DNA from: Epiperipatus broadwayi | Taxonomy: Eukaryota; Onychophora; Udeonychophora; Euonychophora; Peripatidae | NCBI GenBank assembly: GCA_028023455.1 | Contig: JAQFVV010000013.1 | Span: 1,612,001 to 1,676,000, forward strand | Length of the DNA: 64,000 nt | Direction of reading: 5' to 3' | Part shown: positions 52,880-64,000 of the stretch, piece after piece | Layout: every line of letters begins with the position of its first letter | Numbering within the stretch: position 1 is the first letter of the stretch | Position numbers and translations under genes: made by a program | The notes under the pieces: model-generated | Told to the model about the DNA's origin: nothing | The model's input: the letters and a program-made list of their open reading frames with translations, nothing else | Databases searched by the model: none

Positions 52880-54860
52880 GGACATTAGAAATTTATCCTC
52901 CTCAATTCTTTTAAGACTTAAAGAGGAATTAAATCAGTTTCTTTAAGGCTCAAAGTGAAATCAAAGCATTTTCTTTTAGTTAATACAAAACTCCATTCTG
53001 CAGCTCGCTACTTTCTTTACCATTAGTTATAAATTTAGAAAAAGATATAGAAACAACAAATGCAACTTAAGTGGTAAAGGTTGTTTTGAAAGATACATTA
53101 AAAAGTGTGTACTTGTTTTATATTGTGTGATAGATTGAATGAAAAGTTATTAAATAAACTATATGTGAATTGAAATGAATTTATAGGATTAGTTTTAAAT
53201 GCTCTCTATATCTATCTTTTCTATGATAAATCAGAGATATGGACTATTTCACTAGTATTTATTTAGATGAATGTTGGTTTAATAACAATGATATTATTAT
53301 TTGTGTTCCACTGCCTCATATTCCCTGATAAGGCATTTCTTGCAGTAGATTAAACTTATAAAATGTTAAATAAAATTGACGAAATTTCTTGGTGAGAAAA
53401 GTGTATATTTAATATTAAAAAGATAAATATAAGTTGTGTAATCAAAGATTTAGAATAATATTTAAATAGAAATTTAGAGAGCAGAATAGAATTTTCAAAA
53501 GTAAATAGGAAAATGCTTAATTGTTGACAGAAATGGTTGCAATATGGTACACTAAGAATTGCAATGACTAAAAAGGTTTTTGTAATATTGAATACAAGTG
53601 TAATGAGTATACTTACCTGATTAGAGATAAATTTGATGAGATTGGCAAAAGTTTTGATTGGAATGTAGCTTTATAATAAAAGAAAGATTTAAATGACCAG
53701 AAAAAAAGGGACACAACTGGAGGCTTTGGAGAGAGGATTTAGAAAAAAAATAAGTTGGGAAAAATTTAACAATGCCAAAAATCTTGTGATGTGAAAAGAG
53801 ATTACTTATTGGTGGAAATTATGTAGTAGAAAAATTACATCAAATATAAACTGAAGGCAAGTATAATGATATGTTAAAAACATCTATAGACAGAAAGAAA
53901 TAATAAGAAAGGGATTAAAAGTTAATTAATGACTTTATGTAAGGTCCTAGCTATTAATTGGTTTTTGAAAAATAGAGCAAGGAACAGAAAAAGTCTGAAT
54001 TGTTGCATGCTGCCTTCCTTTAAATTTATACATGGAATACAGAAGTCAAATTCATTTCAGTTCTCACTTTAAATACATTTTTATTTCCTACTGTTTTGGT
54101 AAAATCATTAGTAATCGCACCAAGCCTAGAAACGGGTACATTGCATTATACTATTTTAATCTTGTATGTAAATAACAGGACAAAAGAACCTTAAATAATT
54201 CTCTGCAAGGCAACATCTCTGAAAATTTATGGTGAAATAGCTATGTAAATTGTATGGTATATCTACATGTAAAAATTTCAAGAATGCTTGGAGTTATTCC
54301 CAAATTTTGATTGAGTTTGAATATCAGGTTAGGGCAGATGGATCAGCAGGTTGATTGCACAATGAGACAACATATACTTTATAAAATTATTATTAAAAGC
54401 CTCATCATTTGATAAGTGAATATATAGTAAAACTTAAAAACTAATATCAGAAAGTTGAAGGTATTCTCTATGTAGGAGTTTGATACAAATAATAGATCGT
54501 ATAATTCAATGAGTACTACCAGCTTCTGTTTTATTTTTTTTCAATAACAATGAATTCATTCCTTATATTGTCATATCAATGGGCTAATGAAAAATTGTTC
54601 TCATATGAATACTAAATAATAATAAATAATACACATTTAGAGTAAGTTGAGGAATTTTGTCAACTGGGAAATATAATTTGTGATGGCAATGATTGTTTTT
54701 TTAAGATTAAAATAAAAATAATGCTAGTGAAACATGCTTTTCAAAATAAAAATACTTTACTACTAAATAAAAATATTGCTACAAAAAGTAGAATAACATT
54801 TAATAAAACCTTCATTTGGAGTATATTGACTTATGATTGAGAGCCTTGGGAAAACAGAAA
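52880..54860. other. AT-rich, no recognised gene
   Basis: No coding, SINE or palindrome signal was seen. Confidence 0.45.
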
Positions 54861-54869
54861 ACAAAAAGA

Positions 54870-55260
54870 TTGGAAGAAATGGAAATGTGGTTTTGGAGAA
54901 GATTAACTAGAATGAGCTGGATGGAAAAGAATGATTAAGTATCAATAGAAAAATTGGAATAAAGAGAGAACTATTGTATATGATAAAAATTAGGAAGATT
55001 AAGTTTTTGGTCACATTTTACGACATAATAGGTTTTACAAAATAATTTGGAAGGCAAAATTTTAGAAAGAAGACTAAGAGGCAGATAAAAATATCTTATC
55101 TTAAAATGTGACTTATGAAAGCGAATGTCTTTTATATGCAGATATGAACCGAATTCATGAAAATATAAATGATATCAAGACATTGTCTTTAGAAGCTGAT
55201 GAAGATGAATACAAACAGATTTTACCAATTTAAGAGTTGAATAACAATACTGAGTGGCTC
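54870..55260 (+). pseudogene. LINE C-terminal tail fragment
   Basis: The reading EMWFWRRLTRMSWMEKND then KIRKIKFFGHILRHNRFYK matches the MWFWRRM(L/T)xxSW...xKLxFFGHIxRH block downstream of the reverse transcriptase in RTE/Jockey-like LINEs. Several stops are present. Confidence 0.75.
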
Positions 55261-55437
55261 GTATGTAAGATGTATAAAATGAATGTTGTATGACAAAACA
55301 AAAGTATGGTAAATGCATGTTATATTTAAGATAAAATTGTCATGGCTTATTTTTTGTTTTGCCACAATAAATAATTAATTGATATTTGTTTTGCTATTGT
55401 TTGTTTTTTTAATTGGAAATTATTTGGATAAGTCACA

Positions 55438-55615
55438 TTTTGAGAGGCTTTCTCTTAAGGAGAAATGATTTCTTTTCAACTTAAGTGAATAGTTTAAATG
55501 CTAATCGTTATGCTGGTGAAGTAAATGTTTTGAGAGGTCTTCTCTAAAAGAGAAATGATTTCTTTTAAACTAAATAGATCCGTTTAAATGCTAATTATAA
55601 TGCTGCCAATATAAT
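55438..55615 (+). repeat. 90-bp tandem duplication, two units
   Basis: TTTTGAGAGG, AGAGAAATGATTTCTTTT and GTTTAAATGCTAAT recur 90 bp apart. Confidence 0.85.
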
Positions 55616-55699
55616 TGATTTTTATTGTAATTATTTAATTATATTTTAATGGATTACCATTTAATATTATAAATTTTTTTATGCTTATATTTTAAAATT

Positions 55700-57420
55700 A
55701 TCATTGTGAATTCAAACTGTTAAGGAGTTTATCTTGACGTTAAGGTCTCTGAAATTTTGATTATCATTTAAAATATTTGAGTGCTTGTGTATTTTTTATA
55801 TCATGTGTTCAATTCTGGTCCTAATTTTTAACTTCAGTGTTTAATCTTTTTAAGCTAAGAGTTATCTGATTCAGAACCTTTGATGGCACTGCCGTCAATA
55901 TATTATAACTGCAAGTAATCCTTGACTAAATTTCAAATTCTACAATTTTAAATTTATTCAAATTTCTAAAAAAAAAAAAGTGATAACATTTTTGAAAAGC
56001 ATGAAGTTTACTTTAGAAAAGAAGGGATGTAGTATTCTAATCCTTTCCCCTTTTGTTTTCAGTCTTTCAAGAAAGTTGTCTTCCTCATTTTTATATCAAT
56101 CAAATTTGGAATTATTATTTTGACAATATGGAAAAAAATATTTTTTTTCACTTATTATCAAACTTCACTTTGTAATTACAAAATTGTAAATTGTAGGACA
56201 TTAAAATTTTTTATTTGTTCAATTTCCATTAGTAGAAATATCATATAAACAATATATGCTGTACAAAAATGAATCATTCACAGAAAATGCACTTTAATAC
56301 ATTATAACAACAACAAAAAAAAATTGAATTAAATATATATATTTGCAAATATTATAATAATTAAACATATATATATATTAAAAAGTTTCTTTCAATTTTA
56401 ATTAATCTTTGTGTAGTCTGACAGAGTCTTAAAAATTTGTTGTATGCAATGATATCATACAATCTCTAACAATAATTCCTATATTAATTTTTAAGTACTT
56501 TCAAGTAATCTTGAGAGCTGACAGGTATTTGCAAATTCTATGGTAGTTAATTCTTATTTTAGATCTTTGGATTACTTTTATTACACTTAATGGGGACTTA
56601 GCATTGCATGCATTGCAGAAGATCTATGAATTTCTCATGAACCTATTGCAGAAGATCTATAAATTTCTCATGAACCTGTAATTAAATTAAAAGCTACATA
56701 TTTTGTCAAACTTTTATATTTTTCTCATTTTTAAAATATAATTAGAATAAAATAAAACTATTATAATTAATATTGCATTCTTAATTTTTAATATTTCTCA
56801 TTATTATTACATATATGAATAAATAATAAACTCATATTTCTGCCAAATACCCGTCTCTATTTAAAACATTTGAACTCTTATTATATATGATAATGCTAAT
56901 GATTTGTTTTATTTGAAACTTGTAGGAAGAACGATAGTAAATTAGTCAGCTGTGAATTGTCTGAGAACTAACCTAGATTTTACTTAGAAATGCTTAGTTG
57001 CTCTTGTAAGTTATGATAAGATGTACATTAATATCTGAACAAAGGTTGCTAGATTAATTTTGTTTTTAATTAAATATATTTCATTCCCAGACTATCTTTA
57101 GGTGTCGATGTATGAGGTGTGTGTGTGTGCATATTTATTGTAGAAATATGTTTACATATCCAACAGACACGTCTAGTACATATTATTTGAACATACTATA
57201 TTTTCATACACGCACACACGTGTGCATAAACAGCTGTGTAAGCAAGCATGTAATGCAGTCTTGATGAACTTCTGTCTATCAGGAATTTAGTTATTTTCAT
57301 ACAATCTTATTAAAATATGACAAGCTGTAAAGGATGAACTTGTCTCTGCATAAAACAAATGTATGAATTCTCTAGAGAATCATAGTTGTCATGACAACAG
57401 TGATTGGTGTTTACTTAAGA
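55700..57420. other. Intergenic AT-rich DNA upstream of muscleblind
   Basis: No gene is recognised apart from the short tandem repeats. GT-rich and CA-rich patches lie near 57115 and 57210. Confidence 0.45.
56612..56682 (+). repeat. 33-bp tandem duplication, two units
   Basis: ATTGCAGAAGATCTAT.AATT and the following TCTCATGAACCT occur at 56612 and 56645. Confidence 0.9.
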
Positions 57421-57780
57421 CAAATTGTGGGTGGAGAAAGTGGGACAGTGGCTGTATATATATGTTTCATAAGGGGCTTTGCTAGTGGCCTTAGTGTTAT
57501 AAGGGACCCAGCATGGCGGTAGTTGATATTTCCAGCTGCTCCCAACAATCTATGAATGAGTCCAGCTAAAGGCTATTATATTGTTTGAAAGGACAAGAAG
57601 AGAATTAAAAAGAGTGGCCTGACCTCTGTTGACCTTACTCAGCATATTCCCAGGGAAAAAAATTTTTAAACATTTGTTGATAAAATTAGTTTTTAATTTT
57701 ACTACTTCTAAATTAAGAATTTTAGATCCGATAATTTAGAAAAGTAAATGTTGAAAATTGTAGTTTTAGAAACAGCTAGT
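57420..57780 (+). promoter_or_regulatory. Probable muscleblind promoter-proximal region
   Basis: The sequence becomes GC-richer than its surroundings. CATGGCGG at 57512-57519 resembles a YY1 site, and the same 8-mer recurs at 57910-57917. A TATATATA tract lies at about 57455. The promoter role is inferred from its position just before a likely first exon; the start site cannot be placed from sequence. Confidence 0.4.
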
Positions 57781-58006
57781 TCAGATTCCCATCTCCTTCC
57801 TTTCAGAGCTCTAAATGAAGCATGCGCAGATGCCTGTAGACAGCTAATTGCATTTTGCTGTCAGAACTTGATCAGGTAGCGGAGTAGAAGGCTGTAGCTC
57901 ATGCTGTATCATGGCGGACCGCGCGCTTCTGAGCTGCCCTGAGCCTTTCCTGCCACATTTGCTGTAAATATTTGCCACAGCTTATGTACCTATGTGTTAA
58001 CTACAG
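57780..58006 (+). other. mbl: Probable non-coding first exon of muscleblind
   Basis: A GC-richer block ends in a strong donor (AACTACAG|GTAAGAAG) at 58006/58007. It matches an acceptor (T14 GCAG) at 59260/59261 before the exon with the muscleblind start codon. The left limit is unknown; 57780 marks where the GC-richer block begins. It contains an upstream ORF at 57911-57967. Confidence 0.55.
57911..57967 (+). other. Upstream ORF in muscleblind 5' leader
   Basis: ATG to TAA, 18 codons (MADRALLSCPEPFLPHLL), embedded in a CATGGCGG motif and complete within the putative first exon. If transcribed, it could dampen translation of the main frame. Whether it is translated is unknown. Confidence 0.35.
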
Positions 58007-59260
58007 GTAAGAAGGGTGTGTTTTTCTTAAGTCATTTGAAAAGAGTATTCTAATTGGCAAAATCTCCTATTTGTTCAGTTAGCTACAACAGGGTCAAGCA
58101 TTTTGTTGGCAAAAGCTTCTTAATAGAACGGTGAGATTTTTACTGTCTGCTTTTAGATGACATTTAGACTATTTGTAGATAATTGATTGAATTAGATACT
58201 ACTAATAATAATTGGATTGCTCAAGGGACACTCCCAGCTGTCTCTAGGAATGCCTGACCTTCACCCAGGAACTCGCTACAGGATCCTTACATTTTAAACA
58301 TGGTGGAATCTCGAATATACATGTTTAGGTTACTTTTAAATTTATAAAAATTGATTTTTTATTTTTCTTTATATAAATTATAGTTGCCGATGAATTTTTA
58401 AAATAAATTAAGTATGGAATATTTATTATTTTAAGTTGGTAAACAGTTTAACCGATTATATATATTACCATTTTAACTTTGATTACATAATAAAAACTAA
58501 ATCAAATTTCGTTTTATTTTGTTCGAATGACAAAGAGTTAAGTGTTTTTAAAAGCAGATTTTTTCTTAGTTTGAGGAGATAGGGAATGAAATTAATATTA
58601 TCTATCAAATGGAGTCTAATGATTTAATTGTATGAAAATGGTGATTTTGAAAAAAATGAGATAAGATTACAAAACACAAGTCCATCCAAATACAAACATC
58701 TTAATATCCGTATATGTAAACGTGTACACATACATTTGTATGTTATTTAAGAGTTTCTAATATAGTTTATATAGTTTACTTTATTTAATTTGCAAAGGAT
58801 GTGGTGCAAGAATACAAATGTGTCATAACTTGAGAGGGCTTTTATTTCCCGCCTACTAAAGGAAGTAATATTAAAATTTCTGTTTTTAAAACAATTTTCC
58901 TCTATTGTTTATTATTTAACTTGTTGATTTTTCATTGTATTAAAGTTTTAAAATGAAATAAAAGTGGCTTAACGATTTAAACTGGCATTTAAATAATTAG
59001 CATGATATATTTACTTTTTGATGGATGGTCTTTCTCTTATTCCCTCTGATTTATTTTTTTATTCTCGAGAGTCCCGCCAAATTTTAATTATTTAACAGAT
59101 TAAAAACAAAAAAAATTAATATATAACTTTCTGTGAATTTATAAATTTATAACATATTAGCTACTTATATTTTATAAATTTCTGAGTAATGTGCATGCAT
59201 TGTATAAGACGTGAGCTTTGGAGTCTGATCTATTGTTGTGTTTTTTTTTTTTTTTTGCAG
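58007..59260 (+). other. Muscleblind first intron (predicted)
   Basis: GT at 58007 and TTTTTTGCAG ending at 59260. The first 300 bases are GC-richer than the rest and may hold regulatory sequence; no other feature is seen. Confidence 0.5.
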
Positions 59261-59875
59261 ACTGTCACACGGAGAGAATTACATCGGACATTGGCCTGTT
59301 CCCTATCACGTTGCCGCTGTCTGAGCAAACCTATAAAAAAAACAGCCTAAGAAGAAAAACAATTCTGCTTTTTTGTTGAATCCCCTTCAGATCACGCAAG
59401 CTGAGTTTGAAGCCCGCTGCTGTTTTGTTTAGTTACATATTGTGCATTATAGGGTTGTTGTTTAAACTTTTAATCTGCTGGTAGGATATAGTTTTGAAAA
59501 TATATAAGATTAAACAAAATATAAATAAGAAAGTGAAAGTCCCTCCAATTATTTTTTTAAATTAAGAAAATTGTATAGTGAAAGTTGGAGTTATTCTTTA
59601 AACTGGAGTCCTGGATTTTCATATTTAAAGAATAATCAGGATTTTTGCCCATATAAAGAGAAAAATCAATTTTTTTGGCCCAAGCTTTTTTTATTATGGC
59701 CATGGTAAATAATCTAGTTAACGTGAAAGACTCGCGCTGGCTACAACTGGAAGTCTGCCGAGAGTTCCAACGCAACAAATGTACACGACCGGATTCAGAA
59801 TGTAAATTTGCACATCCACCGCCTCATGTAGAAGTTCAAAATGGCCGTGTCACAGCGTGTTATGACTCTATAAAG
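59261..59875 (+). other. mbl: Muscleblind exon 2 (5' UTR plus start of coding sequence)
   Basis: A 615-bp exon with a strong polypyrimidine acceptor and donor AAAG|GTATGT. Its first 435 bp are untranslated and include YGCY-type motifs (TTGCCGCTG at 59311-59319, CGCTGCTG at 59415-59422) of the kind bound by muscleblind proteins. In Drosophila the corresponding exon is circularised into circMbl. Confidence 0.75.
59696..59875 (+). CDS. mbl: Muscleblind (MBNL family) splicing regulator, first coding exon
   Basis: This exon encodes the 60-residue N-terminus of a muscleblind protein, a nuclear/cytoplasmic RNA-binding regulator of alternative splicing that binds YGCY RNA. The block DSRWLQLEVCREFQRNKCTR is diagnostic. 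The first CCCH zinc finger is complete (Cys21, Cys29, Cys36, His40; spacing 7-6-3), and Cys55 in TACYDSIK begins the second. The exon ends in phase 0 after SIK, where GRC should follow in the next exon, which is not in the window. I chose the ATG at 59696; a second ATG lies at 59702. The frame is open upstream but has no other nearby ATG. RNKC and HVEVQNGRV fit invertebrate rather than vertebrate orthologues. Confidence 0.97.
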
Positions 59876-62100
59876 GTATGTTAAATGATTGTAATATTAG
59901 GCATCATTGATGCATACTTACAGATATCACTTACTTAATAATATTGTCTAATTCTATTATTTTATTTGTAGTCATCCCAAATAAAACTATAAAATAATTT
60001 TGTCTGCTGTATATTATTACACACCATAATTATTTTATGTCAGGACACTAAATATAAGGCAATTCATATATTTAACCAAAATTTTCTTAAGAATGTTGCA
60101 TCATAATTGTGCTCATCTTTGGTTTGGTTGATTGATTGCCGCTACCTTCTGTCATTTTTTATGGAATGTTAATGCTTACCTTGAATCTACACTTTGTTGT
60201 TTAAATGAGGAAATGGAATCAGTATTTCATAGTAGTAGATGTTAAAATAATTTGTTTAATGTTTTATTTATGTCCAAAACTTGTTGATAACATATTCTTT
60301 GATTATTATCCAAAGATCATTAAGCAGTGAGCTATTTACCCTTTTTAATGCATTATGCAGATTTAACTACCTTTGTATTTATTTTTTATAATTTTTTTTT
60401 TTTTGAACTTGATAATTTTTTAAATATATATGAAAATAATATTTCTTATAGAGTTAATATAAATACACTTGCTCACCCTATAATAATTTTGTCATTTTTT
60501 TCTTATAAAAAAATATTTTGAAACAAAGGTAGATATATATTGATGATTGGAAAAATTTTGATTAACATTGATTTAGAATTTGAAATAAGTTTAAATTAAT
60601 ATTTCTTATTAGAATAATATATTTATTTGCTTAATTACATCATAATAATTTTGTCAATTTCCATGTAAACAAAAAAAAAATTGAAAAGGTATACTTTCAA
60701 GAAAAAAAAAAAAGATTAGCCTTAATTTAAAATTCGAAATTATTTTAAATCTAACAATCTGTAATGAACTTCACATTCTGGATATCATAAAATTAATAAA
60801 TCTTGTTTGAAAAATTATTATTTTACCTACAAATATTTTTTTCTTTATAGTTACATAATATTTTAAAAATAATTATATATTAACAGTAGTCATAAAACGC
60901 AATAATACTCTTGAAAGTATAATATGCAATATTTTTGTAAATTCACCAATTTATCATCTATTCCTTTTTTCATTCTTTGTATCTGTGATAGTTTAATTAC
61001 ATATTAACATTTATTTATTTATTTTAATTTTAGTATTTTGTGTTTTGTATTGCATGATTTTTATATTTTTTAAAAATTTAAGATATTTTATAAATATAAG
61101 AATTCTTATATAATTATTATATAAGAATTCTTGTATAATTGTTTCAATTTTTACTTTTATTAGATATGGATTGCCCAAAATAATAGCAACAATAAAAATC
61201 AAAAAAATCATTTTAGATGGAGAAATTATTTTTAATATATATATCTTAAAAAACTAATTGATTAACAATCATATCCTATATTGCATTTGTTCATTAAACT
61301 AAGATAAAAATAATATCTTGGCGTTATTAAAACATTCTCCTTTTTAAAAAAATAATCCTAAACATTAATGTTGAAGTTGAATAATTTTTTTATCCTGTTG
61401 ACAATTAATGTTTCTGTGAATACTGTATTGTAAATTGGATAAATAGAGAATTTTATTAGGATTAGACAACAATATATTTTGGTTGTGATGTACTTTTGGA
61501 TTTATCTAAAAGTAAATTGGAATAGTTTATATTCAGCCATTATAATGTCATCTTAAATAAATTAAAATATGTAATCAATATGAATGATATTTGCAAAGTT
61601 AGCTAGATTTTATCAAAATGGATGAGTAAAATAGAATCTAGATATATGAACAGGTCATCAAAAAATTTATGCATTTAGATCTAAAAATTTGATATACTGT
61701 ATATAGGTAGATATATTTTCAAAAGATTATATAAATTTACAGAGATTATCAAGTATTTTAAAGATGGCATACCATTAATCAAATATTTGCTCAAATGATT
61801 TTTTTTTTTGTAGTTTAATTCTGTTTTAATAAATAAATACAAACTTTTTTTTTTTAATTATATATACCTTGTTAATTTTTTTTTATACAAAAACAAATGA
61901 ATGTGTGTGTATTTCTGAGTATTAATTAGTGAAAGGAAATGGATTGCATTATGTAAATAGAACACGGATTGATCAACTAAAAAAAAACAATAACAAATAC
62001 TAATAATTTCATTGAATTGAGTAGGTATTTCATTCAGAAAATCATAAATAGACAATTACTGATAAGCTAAAATTGATAGCTGAGGTGAAACTATAAATTT
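59876..62100 (+). other. Muscleblind second intron, start
   Basis: AT-rich with many homopolymers. A small palindrome (ATAAGAATTCTTATATAATT..ATATAAGAATTC) lies near 61096-61130. No further exon was recognised up to the window end. Confidence 0.5.
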
Positions 62101-62125
62101 ATTATTAGTAAGCTTCTATTTTATG

Positions 62126-62170
62126 GACTTAGCGCTTTCGGAGCCCTTACTGCTCCATAATCATAGTTCT
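62126..62170 (-). other. Conserved hairpin downstream of Penelope endonuclease
   Basis: On the minus strand, CTATGATTATG is followed by the stem GGAGC/GCTCC with a 7-nt loop and then CGAAAGCGCTAAG. The layout and 13-mer are the same as at 8290-8335, but the stem has different paired bases. Confidence 0.6.
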
Positions 62171-62207
62171 TTTTACAGGCTGTTGATTCTCTGCAAATGC
62201 ATGCAAA

Positions 62208-62672
62208 TTACAACATCCACCTTTTCGAAACCACAAAGCACGTGTCTTTTCTGTTGATTGACATGGCATCGCTGGTGATGTAACATGCCTCTTTGATCTT
62301 CCTCTTGACATCGTTCCTCTCTGTGCATACGATGTCGGCTTTAGACGGCTCAAATCTATGGCTTTGCTCCTGCTGATGATCAGAAAATACTGAGCTGCCC
62401 TCTCCTTTGGTTGTAGCTTTTGTATATATATATCTATGCTGAGCCAGTCTATTGCTCACTGTGGCCCGAGTTTCCCCATAATATACCGAATCACATCCTG
62501 TCTGCAGGCATACAATTTTATAAACGAAATGGGGGGTTTCTTCTATATTTCTTTTGTCTTTGGTATTGTTGATGAGCCTATTTGTGTTTGGAGGGGTTCT
62601 GAATCTGAGTTTGAATTCCTTCTGTAATATTTTACTGAAATTTTTAGCTACTGTAGGTGAATACTTTGTACA
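62208..62672 (-). mobile_element. Penelope-like element 3' fragment: GIY-YIG endonuclease, uninterrupted frame
   Basis: A minus-strand frame of 155 codons without a stop until its end. It contains KILQKEFKLRFRTPPNTNRL, then HFVYKIVCLQTGCDSVYYGE (the two halves of the GIY-YIG core with a Cys pair, as in Penelope elements), then TRATVSNRLAQHRY (catalytic-type Arg and His), FSDHQQEQSHRFEP, and CTERNDVKRKIKEACYI (distal Glu). The C-terminus VVSKRWML ends at 62208. The reverse transcriptase part is missing, so the copy is 5'-truncated, yet the frame is intact, suggesting a recent insertion. It sits antisense in the muscleblind intron. Confidence 0.85.
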
Positions 62673-62699
62673 TTAATAAACTAAAATCAAATAGTAATA

Positions 62700-63440
62700 T
62701 CTTGTCAGTGATAGTTTTCACTGCTTACTGTAACTTATAAAGTGCTAAATTTACCATTAAGTTTTTGCAGTGATGAGTAATGTTCATTATGTCAGGAGAA
62801 CTGCAAATAACCAATACGCAGCACTTGATCTGATATAAATAATCTTATTCGTTTTCTTTTACCCTACCATCTTCATTTATGATCATCTGATTTATCTGTT
62901 GGGATTATGGGTGTTTGTGCAACATTATGATCCTTTAGCTATAATTACAGCAATTCTGATTCCAGTCTTTTTTTTCTCTCTTTTTTTACACAAGCCTTTG
63001 GCATTGAGAAAACAAATAGAGATAGCTTCAGTTCACTGGGGATTTGTTAGTAGTGGTTTTTTAGCAGACATCACAATCTATAATGAGTCGCATTGGAACT
63101 GGATTTGGGATTAGTTTTAACTTAACAGGTTTTATGTTTAGCAGCTTTATTTGGGGATCTGTTTTTTATGGAAATGGAAAGGATCTAGAAATGGTGTTAT
63201 AAACAAAATCTATCTTGCACAGTTATCCTGTTTAGTGAATTACTGATTAAGAAATACAAATGATTATAAAATGAGTAATGATAATGGGGATAAAACAGGA
63301 AGTGAGATATAACAAATATGAACTTTTCTTGATGTGAATTCTTTAAGATTTGAATAGGGGACAAATCTTGTAATTATGTAGCTGTCAAGATTTACAATTG
63401 ATCTAGCTTTAGCTTTCCTTAGTGAAACTTGTTTTTCAAA
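62700..63440. other. Intronic AT-rich DNA, no recognised feature
   Basis: The open frame 62899-63114 (hydrophobic N-terminal half) has no recognisable domain and no supporting splice context. Confidence 0.45.
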
Positions 63441-63452
63441 GGAAGTTTATTT

Positions 63453-64000
63453 GCAGTAGCAACTCTGCATGCAGTAGTGCAACCCAGTGCAGGTCTTAGT
63501 AATCAATGAATGCTGAAAGATTTGTGCATAAAATTCCAATCTAGTGCATACTTATTGAAGATTCCCAGACTAGTTTTTAGCTTGTGTGGCTATCATCAGT
63601 GAGGTACTTTGGATCTGAGCACACTACACCTATCCAGCAGCTATCTTTTACCTATTTAGTTAATTAAAGCTAGGAGCTCAAAATACATAAATGTTTTCAA
63701 TCCAAGCTCATTTATTTGTCTAGTCATATGGATCTGAACCCAGTTCAGCATCTATCCATTTGGTGTCCTTGGTTTAACGAAAACCAATCACCATCATCCC
63801 ATAAGCAGGAATGGTGTAAAACCTCTAAAATTTCTTATGATTGCCATTTCCTACACTTACACAAGCTGTAATTAGCAGTAGCAAACTTCATACATTAGTG
63901 CCACCTAGTGTAAGTCTTAGTAGTCAATGGATAGAGGAAAGGTTGTGCATAAAATCACCATCTAGTGCCTACTTATCCAATAATCTCAGACTTTCTAGCT
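63453..64000 (+). repeat. Tandem copies of the ~422-bp repeat family
   Basis: GCAGTAGCAA starts at 63453 and again at 63875, giving a 422-bp period; the second unit runs off the window. Shared blocks include GTCTTAGTA.TCAATG.AT, TTGTGCATAAAAT, ATCTAGTGC.TACTTAT, TGAACCCAGTTCAGCA and TGCCATTTCCTA. Orientation is the same as 51211-51640. Confidence 0.9.

Noticed and set aside
59675-59695. Upstream extension of the muscleblind frame (LAQAFFI)
   Set aside because: It begins with TTG, not ATG, and is not conserved muscleblind sequence; the ATG at 59696 is preferred.
62899-63114. 71-residue hydrophobic frame
   Set aside because: No known domain, no splice context and biased composition; chance is more likely.

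Overview
This window is AT-rich nuclear DNA from an animal, most likely a protostome. It has spliced genes with GT-AG introns, long introns packed with dead retrotransposons, and a muscleblind exon of the invertebrate type. I cannot fix the phylum from sequence alone. Nothing is bacterial: there are no operons, no CRISPR arrays and no tRNA or rRNA genes that I can support. Only two host genes are recognisable, both on the + strand, and most other readable frames are retroelement debris.

Region 1-5.1 kb is a large non-LTR retrotransposon (LINE) on the minus strand, cut by the window edge. ORF1 has a CCHC zinc knuckle, and ORF2 has an endonuclease with an in-frame 135-bp internal duplication, a reverse transcriptase, and a C-terminal Cys/His motif. 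From 7.5 to 24.0 kb lie seven exons of a type II (delta/eta-like) diacylglycerol kinase. They cover the end of the catalytic subdomain and the linker that precedes the accessory subdomain. Its introns carry a Penelope-type endonuclease remnant (8 kb), a LINE tail (18.9 kb), a tRNA-like SINE (21.2 kb) and copies of a roughly 422-bp repeat family.

Region 24-57 kb has no exon I can recognise, and the second half of the kinase gene is not visible. It holds an inverted and tandem SINE-like cluster (25-26.3 kb), a foldback element (28.6-28.9 kb), a young LTR retrotransposon with gag but no recognisable pol (29.86-34.72 kb), several decayed LINEs (35.7-36.5, 37.3-39.8, 46.6-48.7, 49.3-51.2 and 54.9-55.3 kb), a 169-bp palindromic insertion with a 14-bp target-site duplication, and long microsatellites.

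From about 57.4 kb to the end is the 5' part of a muscleblind (mbl/MBNL) gene. It has a probable GC-richer non-coding first exon ending at 58006, a 1.25-kb intron, and a second exon (59261-59875) carrying a 5' UTR, the start codon and the first CCCH zinc finger. The following intron runs to the window edge and contains a Penelope-type GIY-YIG endonuclease fragment with an uninterrupted frame and tandem copies of the 422-bp repeat.

The most interesting signals are: the 422-bp dispersed/tandem repeat, whose core resembles a hammerhead ribozyme; the hairpin shared by two Penelope remnants; the gag-only LTR element; the palindromic insertion; and the muscleblind second exon, which corresponds to the exon that forms a well-known circular RNA in Drosophila.
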